A stretch of DNA of 64,000 nt from SIG452 sp045631485 (GTDB taxonomy: Bacteria; Bacillota; Clostridia; UMGS1840): assembly GCA_045631485.1 (NCBI GenBank), contig JAZQUU010000022.1, positions 1 to 64,000 on the forward strand. Reading direction: 5' to 3'. The notes beneath the pieces are model-generated. The model was not told where the DNA came from. It saw only the letters and a list, made by a program, of their open reading frames with translations, and did not search any database. Of this stretch, positions 52,364-60,886 are shown piece after piece. The translations under genes were made by a program, and so were the position numbers. Position 1 is the stretch's first letter; every line of letters begins with the position of its first letter.

Positions 52364-52720
52364 TTATTTGTTTACCACAATATCGTCCACGCAAACGGTA
52401 ACATCCTTAATTTTTGCACCGGTCATTTGTTCCACGGCATAGGTGATATCCTGCTTCACATTTTCAGCCAACACTTTGATGTTCACTCCGTATGTCACCT
52501 TAATGTGAATTTCAATGCTCACGGTGTTATCACGGCAAATCACTTTGATTCCTTTTCGTAAGCTTTCACCGCCAAACATCCGTTTTAACACTTCTGCTTT
52601 GCTTTTTTCACACATGCCAACCACACCGTAACAATGAGTTGCAACATGACCTGCAATTTCTTCAATAGCTTTTTCGGTTACGGTAATTTCGCCAACATCG
52701 CTTAATTTTTTTAACGGCAT
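52364..52720 (-). CDS. Asp23/Gls24-family protein (YloU-type)
   Basis: Protein of 118 residues with the Asp23 pattern: VGEITVTEKAIEEIAGHVATHCYGVVGM, then VSIEIHIKVTYGVNI and a C-terminal VTVCVDDI. It is linked in most Firmicutes to the DAK2 kinase downstream, as here. It is probably a membrane-adjacent structural or stress protein. First gene of the leftward run to recG and cysS. Confidence 0.9.
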   Translation of the reverse strand: MPLKKLSDVGEITVTEKAIEEIAGHVATHCYGVVGMCEKSKAEVLKRMFGGESLRKGIKVICRDNTVSIEIHIKVTYGVNIKVLAENVKQDITYAVEQMTGAKIKDVTVCVDDIVVNK

Positions 52721-52786
52721 AATCGTACCATCCTTTCATGATTGTTCTATCAAACAAACCAAATTCGGTTTCTGTCATTTTCAAAT

Positions 52787-53530
52787 TTATAATACTTTAT
52801 TTAAGAAGGATTTTGTTCTTTCGTGAACGGGATGATTGAAAATCTCATCGGGAGTGCCCTCTTCTAAGATAACTCCTTCGTCCATAAAGATTACCCTGTC
52901 GGCAACCTCACGGGCAAAGCCCATTTCGTGAGTTACCACAAGCATGGTCATTCCCTCTTTTGCCAGGTTTTTCATAACGTCCAGCACTTCGCCGACCATT
53001 TCGGGGTCCAATGCGGAAGTGGGTTCGTCAAACAGCATCACATCAGGCTCCATACAAAGAGCACGAACAATTGCAACACGCTGTTTCTGACCGCCCGAAA
53101 GCTGATTGGGATAAGCCTGCGCTCTGTCTTCCAAGCCAACCACACGCAAAAGCTCCATTGCTTTTTCTTCTGCCTGAGCTTTGGTTGCTTTTTTCAACTG
53201 AATGGGAGCCAGGGTCATATTTTTTAAAATCGTCATATTGGGAAACAGATTAAAATGCTGGAATACCATACCAACCTTTCTTCTGTGAAGATTGATATTG
53301 GTTTTTTTATCGGTAATATCCACACCGTCTAGGAAAATCTGACCTTCGGTGGGAACTTCCAATAAGTTCAAGGAACGAAGAAATGTGGATTTTCCGCATC
53401 CGGAAGGACCGATAATTACGATTACTTCCCCTTTTTTTACGTCTAAATCGACGCCGTTTAATGCTTTGATTTTGCCGCGGTTATAATGCTTTTTAAGTCC
53501 GCGGACCGAAATAATGGAATTAGCGCTCAT
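52787..53530 (-). CDS. Amino acid ABC transporter ATP-binding protein
   Basis: GlnQ-type ATPase, 247 residues: Walker A GPSGCGKST, Q-loop FQHFNLFPN, signature LSGGQKQR, Walker B VMLFDEPTSALDP, switch His VTHEMGF. Energises uptake by the permease encoded just upstream, whose stop it overlaps by 11 bases. The subtype is the PAAT (polar amino acid) class. Confidence 0.95.
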   Translation of the reverse strand: MSANSIISVRGLKKHYNRGKIKALNGVDLDVKKGEVIVIIGPSGCGKSTFLRSLNLLEVPTEGQIFLDGVDITDKKTNINLHRRKVGMVFQHFNLFPNMTILKNMTLAPIQLKKATKAQAEEKAMELLRVVGLEDRAQAYPNQLSGGQKQRVAIVRALCMEPDVMLFDEPTSALDPEMVGEVLDVMKNLAKEGMTMLVVTHEMGFAREVADRVIFMDEGVILEEGTPDEIFNHPVHERTKSFLNKVL

Positions 53531-54248
53531 TCTTTCTCAGTCTCCTTTCCAGAATGCCTACCAGCCAGGTAAAGAACATTACCAATGCAAGATAAATCAC
53601 CGCAGCACCGATTAAAGGCATGAAATCCTGATAGGTTACACCACGGATGATGTTGGCTCCACGGGTTAAGTCGGTCACACCCACATAACCTGCGATGGAA
53701 GTTTCCTTTAAAAGAACAATAAATTCATTTGCCAGAGAGGGCAAAATATTTTTGAATGCCTGAGGAAGAATGATAAACCACATAGTCTGCAGATAATTAA
53801 GTCCCAAGGAGCGACCTGCTTCATTCTGCCCTGCATCAATACTCATAATACCGCCGCGCACAATTTCTGCAACGTATGCACCGGAGTTGATACCAAATGC
53901 AATCACACCGCAAAGCATTTTGTCACGGGAGTTTGCCATAATGATAAAAAAGATGATCAGAATCTGAACCATAACAGGAGTTCCGCGAATCACAGTCAGA
54001 TAAATTTTAGAAATTGCATTTCCAAGCCAGAGCAAAACTTTTGCAACCGGATTTTTGATTTCCTGATACTGTTTATCATAAGTGGTTCTGATGGCTGCCA
54101 CAATCACACCCAGAACAACCCCTAAAAGCAATGCCCAAAAGGTTAAAACCAGTGTGTTCTGCACGCCTTCCCAAATATATTTCCAACGGTTATCCACAAT
54201 AAAAGCTGTTGTGAATTCCTTTTGGATTCCGTTAAACCATTCCGTCAT
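53520..54248 (-). CDS. Amino acid ABC transporter permease
   Basis: PAAT-family membrane subunit of 242 residues with five or six helices (VLTFWALLLGVVLGVIVAAI, VQILIIFFIIMANS). The coupling EAA-like loop is NEAGRSLGLNYLQTMWFIILPQAFKNILP. Forms a homodimer with the ATP-binding protein. AAAGGAA precedes its ATG. The gene overlaps the ATPase gene. Confidence 0.94.
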   Translation of the reverse strand: MTEWFNGIQKEFTTAFIVDNRWKYIWEGVQNTLVLTFWALLLGVVLGVIVAAIRTTYDKQYQEIKNPVAKVLLWLGNAISKIYLTVIRGTPVMVQILIIFFIIMANSRDKMLCGVIAFGINSGAYVAEIVRGGIMSIDAGQNEAGRSLGLNYLQTMWFIILPQAFKNILPSLANEFIVLLKETSIAGYVGVTDLTRGANIIRGVTYQDFMPLIGAAVIYLALVMFFTWLVGILERRLRKNER

Positions 54249-54280
54249 TTGTTCAAATTCCTTTCCGATGAAACAGTAAT

Positions 54281-54314
54281 TGTCAATCGGAGAAACCGGG
54301 TTCTCCGATTGACA
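54281..54314 (-). promoter_or_regulatory. Long hairpin between binding-protein and permease genes
   Basis: Perfect 14-base arms TGTCAATCGGAGAA and TTCTCCGATTGACA around a 6-base loop, framed by ACAGTA / TACTGT. It has no T-run. It probably stabilises the upstream binding-protein message or causes partial stopping before the permease gene, so that more binding protein is made. Confidence 0.7.
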
Positions 54315-54371
54315 GATTGACTACTGTATGTATCCTGTTGCCCGAAGCCGGGTTACAGTGTGCCGAATTGA

Positions 54372-55130
54372 TTATTCAGCAGGGATGTATTTTTCGATGA
54401 TGGTTTTTACAGTGCCGTCTGCGATTAATTCTGCTAAAGCAGAGTCGATCTGTTCGGTCAGTTCTGCATTGTCTTTAGAAACTGCAGCTGCATATTCTTC
54501 GGTGATGTACTCGGTGTCTAAGATTTTTAAGCCGGGGTTGTTTGCAACGAATACTTTTGCGGGTTCGTTATCGATAACAACACAATCAACTTTGCCGGTG
54601 GTTAAAGCCATAACAGCGTCTGCACCTTTGTTGAAACGTTCTACTTTACCTAAACCTGCATCTTCGATATCCCAGGTACAGTACAGGTCACCGGTGGTAG
54701 CCAGCTGAACACCGATGGTGGTGTTTGCGCCTTCAGCAAATAAATCGTCTGCAGTGGTGATGGGAGAATCTTCGTTTACGATGATTACCTGAACACCGGT
54801 AGCATAGCTCTGGGTGAAGTTAACCTGTTCTTTTCTTTCTTCGGTAACGGTAAGACCTGCCATAACAAAGTCATATTTACCGGAAGAAACGCCGGGAATT
54901 AAGGAATCGAAATCAACGTTTTCGATTACCAGTTCTCTGCCCAGTTTATCTGCGATTGCCTGAGCGATTTCAGCGTCGATACCAACGATTTTGCCGTCCT
55001 GCATGAATTCATAGGGAGGGAATTCTGCATTGGTAGCCATTACCAAAGGATCGTTTTTGGATGCACCGCATCCGGTGAACAGGGTCAGAAGCATTGCTGC
55101 AACTAACACAAAGAGTAATGTTTTTTTCAT
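54372..55130 (-). CDS. Amino acid ABC transporter substrate-binding lipoprotein
   Basis: Family 3 binding protein, 252 residues. Signal ends with lipobox LLTLFTGC. The mature start VMATNAEFPPYEFMQDGKIVGIDAEI is the family 3 pattern, and DFVMAGLTVTEERKEQV follows. An Arg in TVTEERK and the Asp/Glu pocket suit a polar or charged amino acid, but the specific ligand is uncertain. Start at 55128-55130 with GAGGAGG upstream; the longer frame to 55151 is not supported. First gene of the three-gene operon. Confidence 0.93.
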   Translation of the reverse strand: MKKTLLFVLVAAMLLTLFTGCGASKNDPLVMATNAEFPPYEFMQDGKIVGIDAEIAQAIADKLGRELVIENVDFDSLIPGVSSGKYDFVMAGLTVTEERKEQVNFTQSYATGVQVIIVNEDSPITTADDLFAEGANTTIGVQLATTGDLYCTWDIEDAGLGKVERFNKGADAVMALTTGKVDCVVIDNEPAKVFVANNPGLKILDTEYITEEYAAAVSKDNAELTEQIDSALAELIADGTVKTIIEKYIPAE

Positions 55131-55187
55131 AGTGTTTTCCTCCTCGCACAATTGTGCTTTGAATGTTTTTTATAAATTTTCTATAAT

Positions 55188-55216
55188 ATTATACTATAAC
55201 AAGTGAATTTTTTCAA
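55188..55216 (-). promoter_or_regulatory. Sigma-A promoter of the amino acid ABC operon
   Basis: Minus-strand TTGAAA (55211-55216) and TATAAT (55188-55193), spacer 17, about 58 bases before the start codon. Confidence 0.7.
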
Positions 55217-55302
55217 TAGATTTTAAAAAATTTATTCCGATTTTTGCATTTTTATTACAAATTGCCAAAGAAATTCCCGGGCAAATTCAAAAAACAAGCA
55301 TT

Positions 55303-56199
55303 CTACAACACGATTTTCACGGAAGATGCGTATTCCGAAGGTGTCATTTTGGCGATTTTTTTAAACTGCTTGGAAAAATAATGAATACTGTCATACGCCA
55401 GGATATTGGCAATCTGGGTGAAATTGTAGTTATCTTCACGAATCAGCATTTTGGCACGCTCAATTTTTAAGTAATTAAAATACTGCATAACCCCCATCCC
55501 CGTCTTTTCCTTAAAGAGCATTTTAAGGCCCGTACTGTTGGTTTTGGAGTACTTTAACACATCGGGAAAGCTTAGCGTGTTGCCGATATTTTCGTTTAAA
55601 AACTCAATCACATCCTCCACAATATCGTTATCCATACGCTCTTTTAAAACAGACAGAGATGCCTTGGGCGTGTAGGAAATGGAGTTATTGCGGTATAAAG
55701 ACAAAAGGAACTGGGTAAGCCCCAAAAGAATCATCTGCTCTGCTCCGAAGGACGCTTCGCTTTTCCGCTTTAATCCGTTGGTCAAGGGGTCGTTTAACGG
55801 AGTGCAGAAGGCCTTGGTTGCTTCTTTGATGATGGAGGAAAGCAGATTTTTTTCTTCCTTGGTCACATGAAAAACTTTGTTTTGAAAAAAGCTCATTGCC
55901 TTGGATTTGCACTCAAAAGAAACAATGGCAATATTGGGAGCTATCACGCCGTTGGAATACACATTATGAAATTCTCCCGGCTTATGAAACAACACATCTC
56001 CCTGCTGCAAACGATGAGTGGTATCTTCCGCAATCGCGTTGATTTCCCCCTTGTCCACATAAATAAATTCCCAGAAATCGTGTTTTTCTCCCGTGAATCT
56101 GAAGTCCTTGGCATATTCAAAATAGTGAATCGTGACAACGTTTTTAATCACAAATTCTTCTTTTAAGCGAAGAGGTGCATAAGATTTTTCACTCAGCAA
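55303..56199 (-). CDS. AraC-family transcriptional regulator C
   Basis: Regulator of 298 residues: cupin sensing domain (KHDFWEFIYVDKGEINAI, LFHKPGEFHNV) and a C-terminal double helix-turn-helix (SFPDVLKYSKTNSTGLKMLF, FTQIANILAYDSIHYFSKQFKKIAKMTPSEYA). It overlaps maf by 7 bases and so shares its transcript. It is more distant from regulators A and B than those two are from each other. A target is not evident; the amino acid ABC operon lies just downstream. Confidence 0.9.
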   Translation of the reverse strand: MLSEKSYAPLRLKEEFVIKNVVTIHYFEYAKDFRFTGEKHDFWEFIYVDKGEINAIAEDTTHRLQQGDVLFHKPGEFHNVYSNGVIAPNIAIVSFECKSKAMSFFQNKVFHVTKEEKNLLSSIIKEATKAFCTPLNDPLTNGLKRKSEASFGAEQMILLGLTQFLLSLYRNNSISYTPKASLSVLKERMDNDIVEDVIEFLNENIGNTLSFPDVLKYSKTNSTGLKMLFKEKTGMGVMQYFNYLKIERAKMLIREDNYNFTQIANILAYDSIHYFSKQFKKIAKMTPSEYASSVKIVL

Positions 56200-56795
56200 T
56201 CGGATTCCCCCTTGTTAAGATACGCTTTTACATCTTCTATGATGGCATACACGGGAAGCCCCACCACATTATCAAAATCGCCCTCGATTTTTTCAACAAA
56301 CTTGGTGGCGATTCCCTGGATGGCGTAGCTTCCGGCTTTATCATAGGGTTCGTTGGTTTTCAGATACTCATTCAATTCTTCTTCCGAAATGGGATAAAAA
56401 TACACCTTGGTTTCGCAAACTGTTTTTTTGTATGTTACGGTTTCTCCGTCAACATAAGCCAAGGTAACACCCGTAAATACACTATGTGCCTTGCCGCTTA
56501 ACTTGGTAAGCATCCGCTTTGCATCGGCTTCGTCTTCCGGTTTCCCGAAAATCTCATTGTCCAATGCAACCACGGTGTCTGCCGCAATAATCAAAACAGA
56601 ATCCCCCAAAAACGATTCTGCAGCACTTTGGGCTTTGCGATATGACAATTCTTCCACAAGCTCATAAGGAGTCATCGGCTCACAAACGGTTTCATCCGCA
56701 TCCGTCACAAACACCGAAAACAAAATTCCGTGTGCGGCCAAGAGTTCCTTTCGTCTGGGTGACTGAGAGGCTAAAATAATATTTGGCTGATTCAT
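56193..56795 (-). CDS. maf: Maf-family nucleotide pyrophosphatase
   Basis: House-cleaning nucleoside-triphosphate pyrophosphatase (septum formation inhibitor Maf), 200 residues. N-terminal IILASQSPRRKELL (phosphate loop), DADETV, IIAADTVVALD, KPEDEADAKRML and DKAGSYAIQGIA are the Maf motifs. Start at 56793-56795 with GGAGG 9 bases upstream; the longer frame to 56870 is rejected. Divergent from spoIIIAA. Confidence 0.93.
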   Translation of the reverse strand: MNQPNIILASQSPRRKELLAAHGILFSVFVTDADETVCEPMTPYELVEELSYRKAQSAAESFLGDSVLIIAADTVVALDNEIFGKPEDEADAKRMLTKLSGKAHSVFTGVTLAYVDGETVTYKKTVCETKVYFYPISEEELNEYLKTNEPYDKAGSYAIQGIATKFVEKIEGDFDNVVGLPVYAIIEDVKAYLNKGESDC

Positions 56796-56828
56796 ATAAA
56801 AAAACCTCCATATTACTAATCTGCAAAA

Positions 56829-56857
56829 AGTATAACACAGTTTGCAAAAAAAGTCAA
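56829..56857 (-). promoter_or_regulatory. Sigma-A promoter of maf-AraC
   Basis: Minus-strand TTGACT (56852-56857) and TATACT (56829-56834), spacer 17, 34 bases before the maf start. Confidence 0.75.
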
Positions 56858-56892
56858 CCAAATATACCAACTAAAACAATCAGACAGGGTTG

Positions 56893-56921
56893 TCATACTT
56901 TGGGACATCCCCGCATATCGT
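56893..56921 (+). promoter_or_regulatory. Possible sigma-E promoter of the spoIIIA operon
   Basis: TCATACT (56893-56899; consensus kmATATT, 6/7) and CATATCGT (56914-56921; consensus CATACAhT, 5/8) with a 14-base spacer. The start would fall about 19 bases ahead of the ATG. spoIIIA is known to be a sigma-E operon in Bacillus; the -10 match here is moderate. Confidence 0.4.
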
Positions 56922-56946
56922 GATAAAAAACGAGGTGAACCAACCG

Positions 56947-57828
56947 ATGCAACAAGCAATGTCTCAAAACAAAGCAGAGCTTCACAAGCTTCTTCCGCCT
57001 CATCTTATGCAGTATTTCACTTCCGAAACAGAGGAAATCCGATTCAGAAGAAACTGTCCTGTTATTTTTCTGGAGTATGCACGGGAAATTATCACGCCCT
57101 ATCAATTCGACTCCCATCAAATGGAAGACTTGGTTGACCGCCTGACAGAAGGTTCCCTTACCTCCTGCTTTGAATCTGTCAACAACGGCTACCTCACCAT
57201 AAAAGGCGGACATCGTGCAGGTCTTTCGGGAACTGCCGTATATGAAGGAAATCAGTTGACATACATGAGAGATATTTCTTCTGTCAACTTAAGAATTGCA
57301 AAGGAAATAAACGGGGTGGCAGACACCTTATTTCAAAGGGTGGGGCTGCTTGACCCGTTGCCCGGAATTTTAATCATTTCCCCTCCGGGGCACGGAAAAA
57401 CAACCCTTCTGCGGGATTTTATCCGTCAACTTTCAGAAAAACGAACAGGTCTTCGGATTTGCGTGATAGACGAACGGAGCGAGATTGCCGCAACCTACCG
57501 GGGAGAAATGCAAAATCATTTGGGAATCCGTTGCGATATTTTAAACCGATACCAAAAACCTGACGGAATCCGTTCGGCAATCAGAAGTCTTTCTCCCAAT
57601 GTAATTGCCGTGGACGAAATCGGAACTAAAGAAGATGAAACCAATCTGCTCTACGCCTGCCGCGCAGGGGTTTCCGTGATTGCAACCATACACGGCGATT
57701 GCACGGGACAATTTCGAAAAAACATCAGGAAGCTCACAAAGGAACAAGTATTTTCTTATGAAGTGTATGTATCAAAAAACGGCTCCCACGACCGTATCGC
57801 ACAAATCAAAAAGGTAAACGGTGAATGA
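56947..57828 (+). CDS. spoIIIAA: Stage III sporulation protein AA (ATPase)
   Basis: Secretion-type ATPase of the mother-cell-to-forespore channel complex, 293 residues. Walker A ISPPGHGKTTLLRDF is at about 160, Walker B-like NVIAVDEIGT and a His-box IATIHGD. The start at 56947-56949 follows GAGGTG by 9 bases; the open frame from 56890 is not supported. First gene of the eight-gene operon. Confidence 0.95.
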   Translation: MQQAMSQNKAELHKLLPPHLMQYFTSETEEIRFRRNCPVIFLEYAREIITPYQFDSHQMEDLVDRLTEGSLTSCFESVNNGYLTIKGGHRAGLSGTAVYEGNQLTYMRDISSVNLRIAKEINGVADTLFQRVGLLDPLPGILIISPPGHGKTTLLRDFIRQLSEKRTGLRICVIDERSEIAATYRGEMQNHLGIRCDILNRYQKPDGIRSAIRSLSPNVIAVDEIGTKEDETNLLYACRAGVSVIATIHGDCTGQFRKNIRKLTKEQVFSYEVYVSKNGSHDRIAQIKKVNGE

Positions 57829-57829
57829 T

Positions 57830-58324
57830 ATGACAAAACTGTATGGCCTGATATTGCTGGCATCAGGCGCTTCTCTTCTGGTTGGACATCTTACCGAACG
57901 AAAAAAACACCGGATACAATGTCTGCAGGAAATGATTGGATTTTTAAGCGGTGTGACCTACGGAATTACCGAGTGGAAGCAAACACTTGAAAAAGCAATT
58001 CTGCAAGAAAAACACCCCGGTGTCTTCCCCGCTCTGTTTCAAAAAAAGTTTTCGGAATTAAACAAAGCACTTCCCCTGCGGGACGCTCTGTGCCAAGCCC
58101 TGGAAGAACTCCCTCTTCTAACCCCTGTAAAGGAGGCTTTATCCCGCTATTTCACGGTAGTGGGTAAAGATACAAAAAAAACAACCGAAGAACACTACTA
58201 TCACACCAAACGCCAACTGGAAGAATCCTTAATCCTGCTTCAAAACGAGCTTCCCAAAACAAAAAAACTGATTGCCGTAAGTGTGTATGCCACTTGTGCT
58301 ATGGCAGCAGTTTTACTACTGTGA
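57830..58324 (+). CDS. spoIIIAB: Stage III sporulation protein AB
   Basis: Membrane component of the SpoIIIA complex, about 164 residues, with N- and C-terminal hydrophobic segments (LYGLILLASGASLLVGHL, LIAVSVYATCAMAAVLLL). It resembles a type II secretion F-domain protein. The ATG at 57830 follows GGTG; an in-frame GTG at 57821 overlaps the spoIIIAA end. Confidence 0.92.
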   Translation: MTKLYGLILLASGASLLVGHLTERKKHRIQCLQEMIGFLSGVTYGITEWKQTLEKAILQEKHPGVFPALFQKKFSELNKALPLRDALCQALEELPLLTPVKEALSRYFTVVGKDTKKTTEEHYYHTKRQLEESLILLQNELPKTKKLIAVSVYATCAMAAVLLL

Positions 58325-58335
58325 GAGGATATCAA

Positions 58336-58530
58336 ATGAATGTTGAACTGATTTTTAAAATTGCGGCAATCGGAATCATTGTTGCCATCTTAAACCAACT
58401 GTTGTCCAAATCGGGACGGGATGAACAAGCAACTATGGTCACCCTGGCAGGTTTGGTAGTGGTATTGATTGTGATTGTGCAGGAAATTGCCTACTTATTT
58501 GAAACGATCAAAAGTTTATTCGGATTTTAA
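58336..58530 (+). CDS. spoIIIAC: Stage III sporulation protein AC
   Basis: A 64-residue two-helix membrane protein (IFKIAAIGIIVAILNQLLS, MVTLAGLVVVLIVIVQEIAYLF). The start is ATG at 58336 (GAGAGGA upstream); the longer frame overlaps spoIIIAB. Length and order are as in B. subtilis. Confidence 0.93.
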   Translation: MNVELIFKIAAIGIIVAILNQLLSKSGRDEQATMVTLAGLVVVLIVIVQEIAYLFETIKSLFGF

Positions 58531-58541
58531 AGGAGAACAAA

Positions 58542-58931
58542 ATGGATACGGTTGCCAAATTAACGGGAATTGCTTTTGCGGGTGCTGTTTCGGCGGTGTT
58601 TTTACGGGAAAAATCACCTCAGTTTTCCATGATGATTACTCTGGTAACAGCAATTGTGATATTTTCTCTGATTTTCGGGGAACTGACAAGCATCATAAAA
58701 ACGCTGACCGACTACATGGATGCAGCCGGATTGGAATCGGATTCTGTTGCCACAATCCTTCGGATTTTAGGAATCGGAATCGGTGCCGAATATTTTTGCA
58801 ATGTGATTGCGGATGCAGGAGAAAATGCCATTGCAAAGAAAATGGAATTTGCCGCCAAGGTGTTGATTCTGATGCTTCTTCTCCCCTTAATCGGAAAGGT
58901 TGTGGATACGGTATGGTCCCTGTTTGGATAA
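58542..58931 (+). CDS. spoIIIAD: Stage III sporulation protein AD
   Basis: Membrane protein of 129 residues with four helices: LTGIAFAGAVSAVFLREKSP, MMITLVTAIVIFSLIFGEL, ILRILGIGIGAEYFCNVIADAGENAIAKKMEFAAK, VLILMLLLPLIGKVV. Its C-terminus overlaps the spoIIIAE start. Component of the SpoIIIA channel. Confidence 0.94.
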   Translation: MDTVAKLTGIAFAGAVSAVFLREKSPQFSMMITLVTAIVIFSLIFGELTSIIKTLTDYMDAAGLESDSVATILRILGIGIGAEYFCNVIADAGENAIAKKMEFAAKVLILMLLLPLIGKVVDTVWSLFG

Positions 58932-59926
58932 AAAAAATGATTGTAACGGGACTTGCTTGTCTGCTTTTTGCAGGTTGTCCCCCGAATGTTCAGGCGGAAG
59001 CAACGCAGGAAATCGGCTTTTCTTTCGAATCAATTATAACTACCATTGCAGACTCCCTTTGGGAAGAATTTGTTCTGTTAAAGGAAAGCATTGCTCCCAT
59101 CCTGATTTTTATGATACTCATCGGAATCAAAAACTGTATGGAGTTCCCCATCAGCTTAAACCGAACGGTGCACCTTGGTGTTTTTTGTGCCCTGGCACTT
59201 TGTTCGGGAGAATTGTTTCGGGAACTGGCAAGTGTGGCAGAAGAATGTATCCGTAACCTTTCGGAATTTGTGTACCTGACCATCCCAACCCTGACGGCAC
59301 TGATTGCCAACGGCGGAAGAGTGCTGAGCGCCGCCAAATCCACCTATTTTATTCTCGGATTTATGAGCCTGCTGGTATATCTGATTCAAAACATCTTTTT
59401 TCCCGGAATCCTGATTTATTTTATGTGTGCAATTTTGTCTCCGCTATTAGAGAAAGACTATTTTAGTGCCTTAAAAAAGTCGATTCTGTGGGCAGTAAAA
59501 ACTGCACTTCCCATCATCATAGGCATCTTTATGATGGTGTTTACCTTGCTTACCACCGTGACAAAAGCGTCGGATTCTTTCACCTTGCAATCTGCCAAAA
59601 TGGCGTTGGGAACCTGTATTCCGTTTTTAGGGGGAACCTTAAGCGATTCCGGTGAATATCTGATTGAAGCAATCAGTCAAATTAAAGCAAAAGCAGGTCT
59701 TACCGGCGCCATCGGCATTTCCTATCTGTTGTTGTCTCCTCTGGTAAAATTAACGGCAGGACTTCTGACATTTCAGGGATTATCGGTCTGCTCCGGATTT
59801 CTTTCCGACCAAAAGACAACTCATTTTCTGGAAGACACCGCCACCGGCTTAGGGATGCTTACCGGAGTGGTGGCAACTGTTTCGGTCATTGCAATTCTCG
59901 GCATTATGATTTTAATGGGAATTTAG
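58913..59926 (+). CDS. spoIIIAE: Stage III sporulation protein AE
   Basis: Polytopic membrane protein of about 337 residues with an N-terminal signal-like segment (IKKMIVTGLACLLFAGCPPNVQA), conserved ILIFMILIGIKNCMEFPIS, and seven or more helices to the end. The start is uncertain: ATG at 58913 (overlap of 19 bases with spoIIIAD) or ATG at 58937. Neither has a strong SD, so translational coupling is likely. Confidence 0.9.
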   Translation: MVPVWIKKMIVTGLACLLFAGCPPNVQAEATQEIGFSFESIITTIADSLWEEFVLLKESIAPILIFMILIGIKNCMEFPISLNRTVHLGVFCALALCSGELFRELASVAEECIRNLSEFVYLTIPTLTALIANGGRVLSAAKSTYFILGFMSLLVYLIQNIFFPGILIYFMCAILSPLLEKDYFSALKKSILWAVKTALPIIIGIFMMVFTLLTTVTKASDSFTLQSAKMALGTCIPFLGGTLSDSGEYLIEAISQIKAKAGLTGAIGISYLLLSPLVKLTAGLLTFQGLSVCSGFLSDQKTTHFLEDTATGLGMLTGVVATVSVIAILGIMILMGI

Positions 59927-59937
59927 GAGGAGGCAAT

Positions 59938-60378
59938 ATGATGGCAGAATGGATTGATCATTTGAAACAGGTAGTGATAATTGTATTGGTCTGTGAATTT
60001 TTAAAAGAACTGTTATCCACCTCTTCTTTTCGAAAATATGTGCAATTTGCCGTCAGTTTGTTTCTGTTTTTCTTCTTATTTTCTTCTCTGTTCCGCCTGG
60101 ATTTTTCGTTTTCGTTACCTGATATTTCCATCGCAGAAAACGAGTCGGAAAACCTTTTGGTTCCCGAATATGAAGCCCGCATTTCCGAAAGAATTCATCA
60201 GGAATTATCCCAAAATAACCTATCTGTGCAAAATGTGACGGTAAAACTCAGTGACCAATACGAAATTAAATCAGTCACCATATTTTCCAAAGATGATCCC
60301 GAAAAAATTAAAGCTACATTGAAAGGAGATTTTTCGTGTGAAGTGGTTCCTCCCGATGAAGAAATTTTGGACAGATAG
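59938..60378 (+). CDS. spoIIIAF: Stage III sporulation protein AF
   Basis: Protein of 146 residues: two N-terminal helices (QVVIIVLVCEFLKELL, FAVSLFLFFFLFSSLF) and a soluble C-terminal domain containing LSVQNVTVKLSDQYEI that resembles ring-forming (RBM) domains. Start preceded by GGAGGAGG. It overlaps spoIIIAG by 41 bases. Confidence 0.91.
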   Translation: MMAEWIDHLKQVVIIVLVCEFLKELLSTSSFRKYVQFAVSLFLFFFLFSSLFRLDFSFSLPDISIAENESENLLVPEYEARISERIHQELSQNNLSVQNVTVKLSDQYEIKSVTIFSKDDPEKIKATLKGDFSCEVVPPDEEILDR

Positions 60379-60868
60379 TCCCAAAAAGCAAAAACTAAAA
60401 CTCATCGTGATGCTTTTGATTCTCGGATTCGTGCTGCTTATGTTTCCAACCTCCGAAAAGAAAGCATCAAATCCGCCCAAGCAGAATATGATAAATGAAC
60501 AGAGCATACCCCAAAGAGAGCTGGAATCTCTGCTGACAGACCTGACAGGAAACAAAGTAAAAGTTTTAATTGCCTATGCCGATTCGGGAAAGGTGGATAT
60601 CGTCAGAGAAGAAAGTATCACCACAGACACCACATTGGAAAAAACCGAGCAGAAAAAAGATGAAAAGCCCGTATTGGATGCCAACAAAAATATTCAGATT
60701 CAAAATCAACTAAAGCCCCGTATCAAAGGCGTTTGCATCTTTTATTTCGGACCTTATCAAAAGGAAACCGAAGAGATGCTCTATCGTGCGGCAAAAGGAG
60801 CTCTGGGGGCAGATTTACACACCGTGGAGGTGATTTTTAAACCCAACCAAACCAATCCAAAACCATAA
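60338..60868 (+). CDS. spoIIIAG: Stage III sporulation protein AG
   Basis: Ring protein of the channel in the intermembrane space, 176 residues: one helix (LKLIVMLLILGFVLLMFP), a disordered linker with KTEQKKDEKP, and the RBM domain with IKGVCIFYFGPYQKETEEMLYRAAKGALG. The start is taken as GTG at 60338 because AAGGAG lies 10 bases upstream; an ATG at 60356 lacks an SD. Confidence 0.92.
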   Translation: MKWFLPMKKFWTDSPKKQKLKLIVMLLILGFVLLMFPTSEKKASNPPKQNMINEQSIPQRELESLLTDLTGNKVKVLIAYADSGKVDIVREESITTDTTLEKTEQKKDEKPVLDANKNIQIQNQLKPRIKGVCIFYFGPYQKETEEMLYRAAKGALGADLHTVEVIFKPNQTNPKP

Positions 60869-60886
60869 TAAGAAAGGAAAATAAGC

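Noticed and set aside
58475..58912. N-terminal extension of spoIIIAE
   Set aside because: The extension overlaps all of spoIIIAD in another frame and encodes Cys/Arg-rich sequence unlike any SpoIIIAE.
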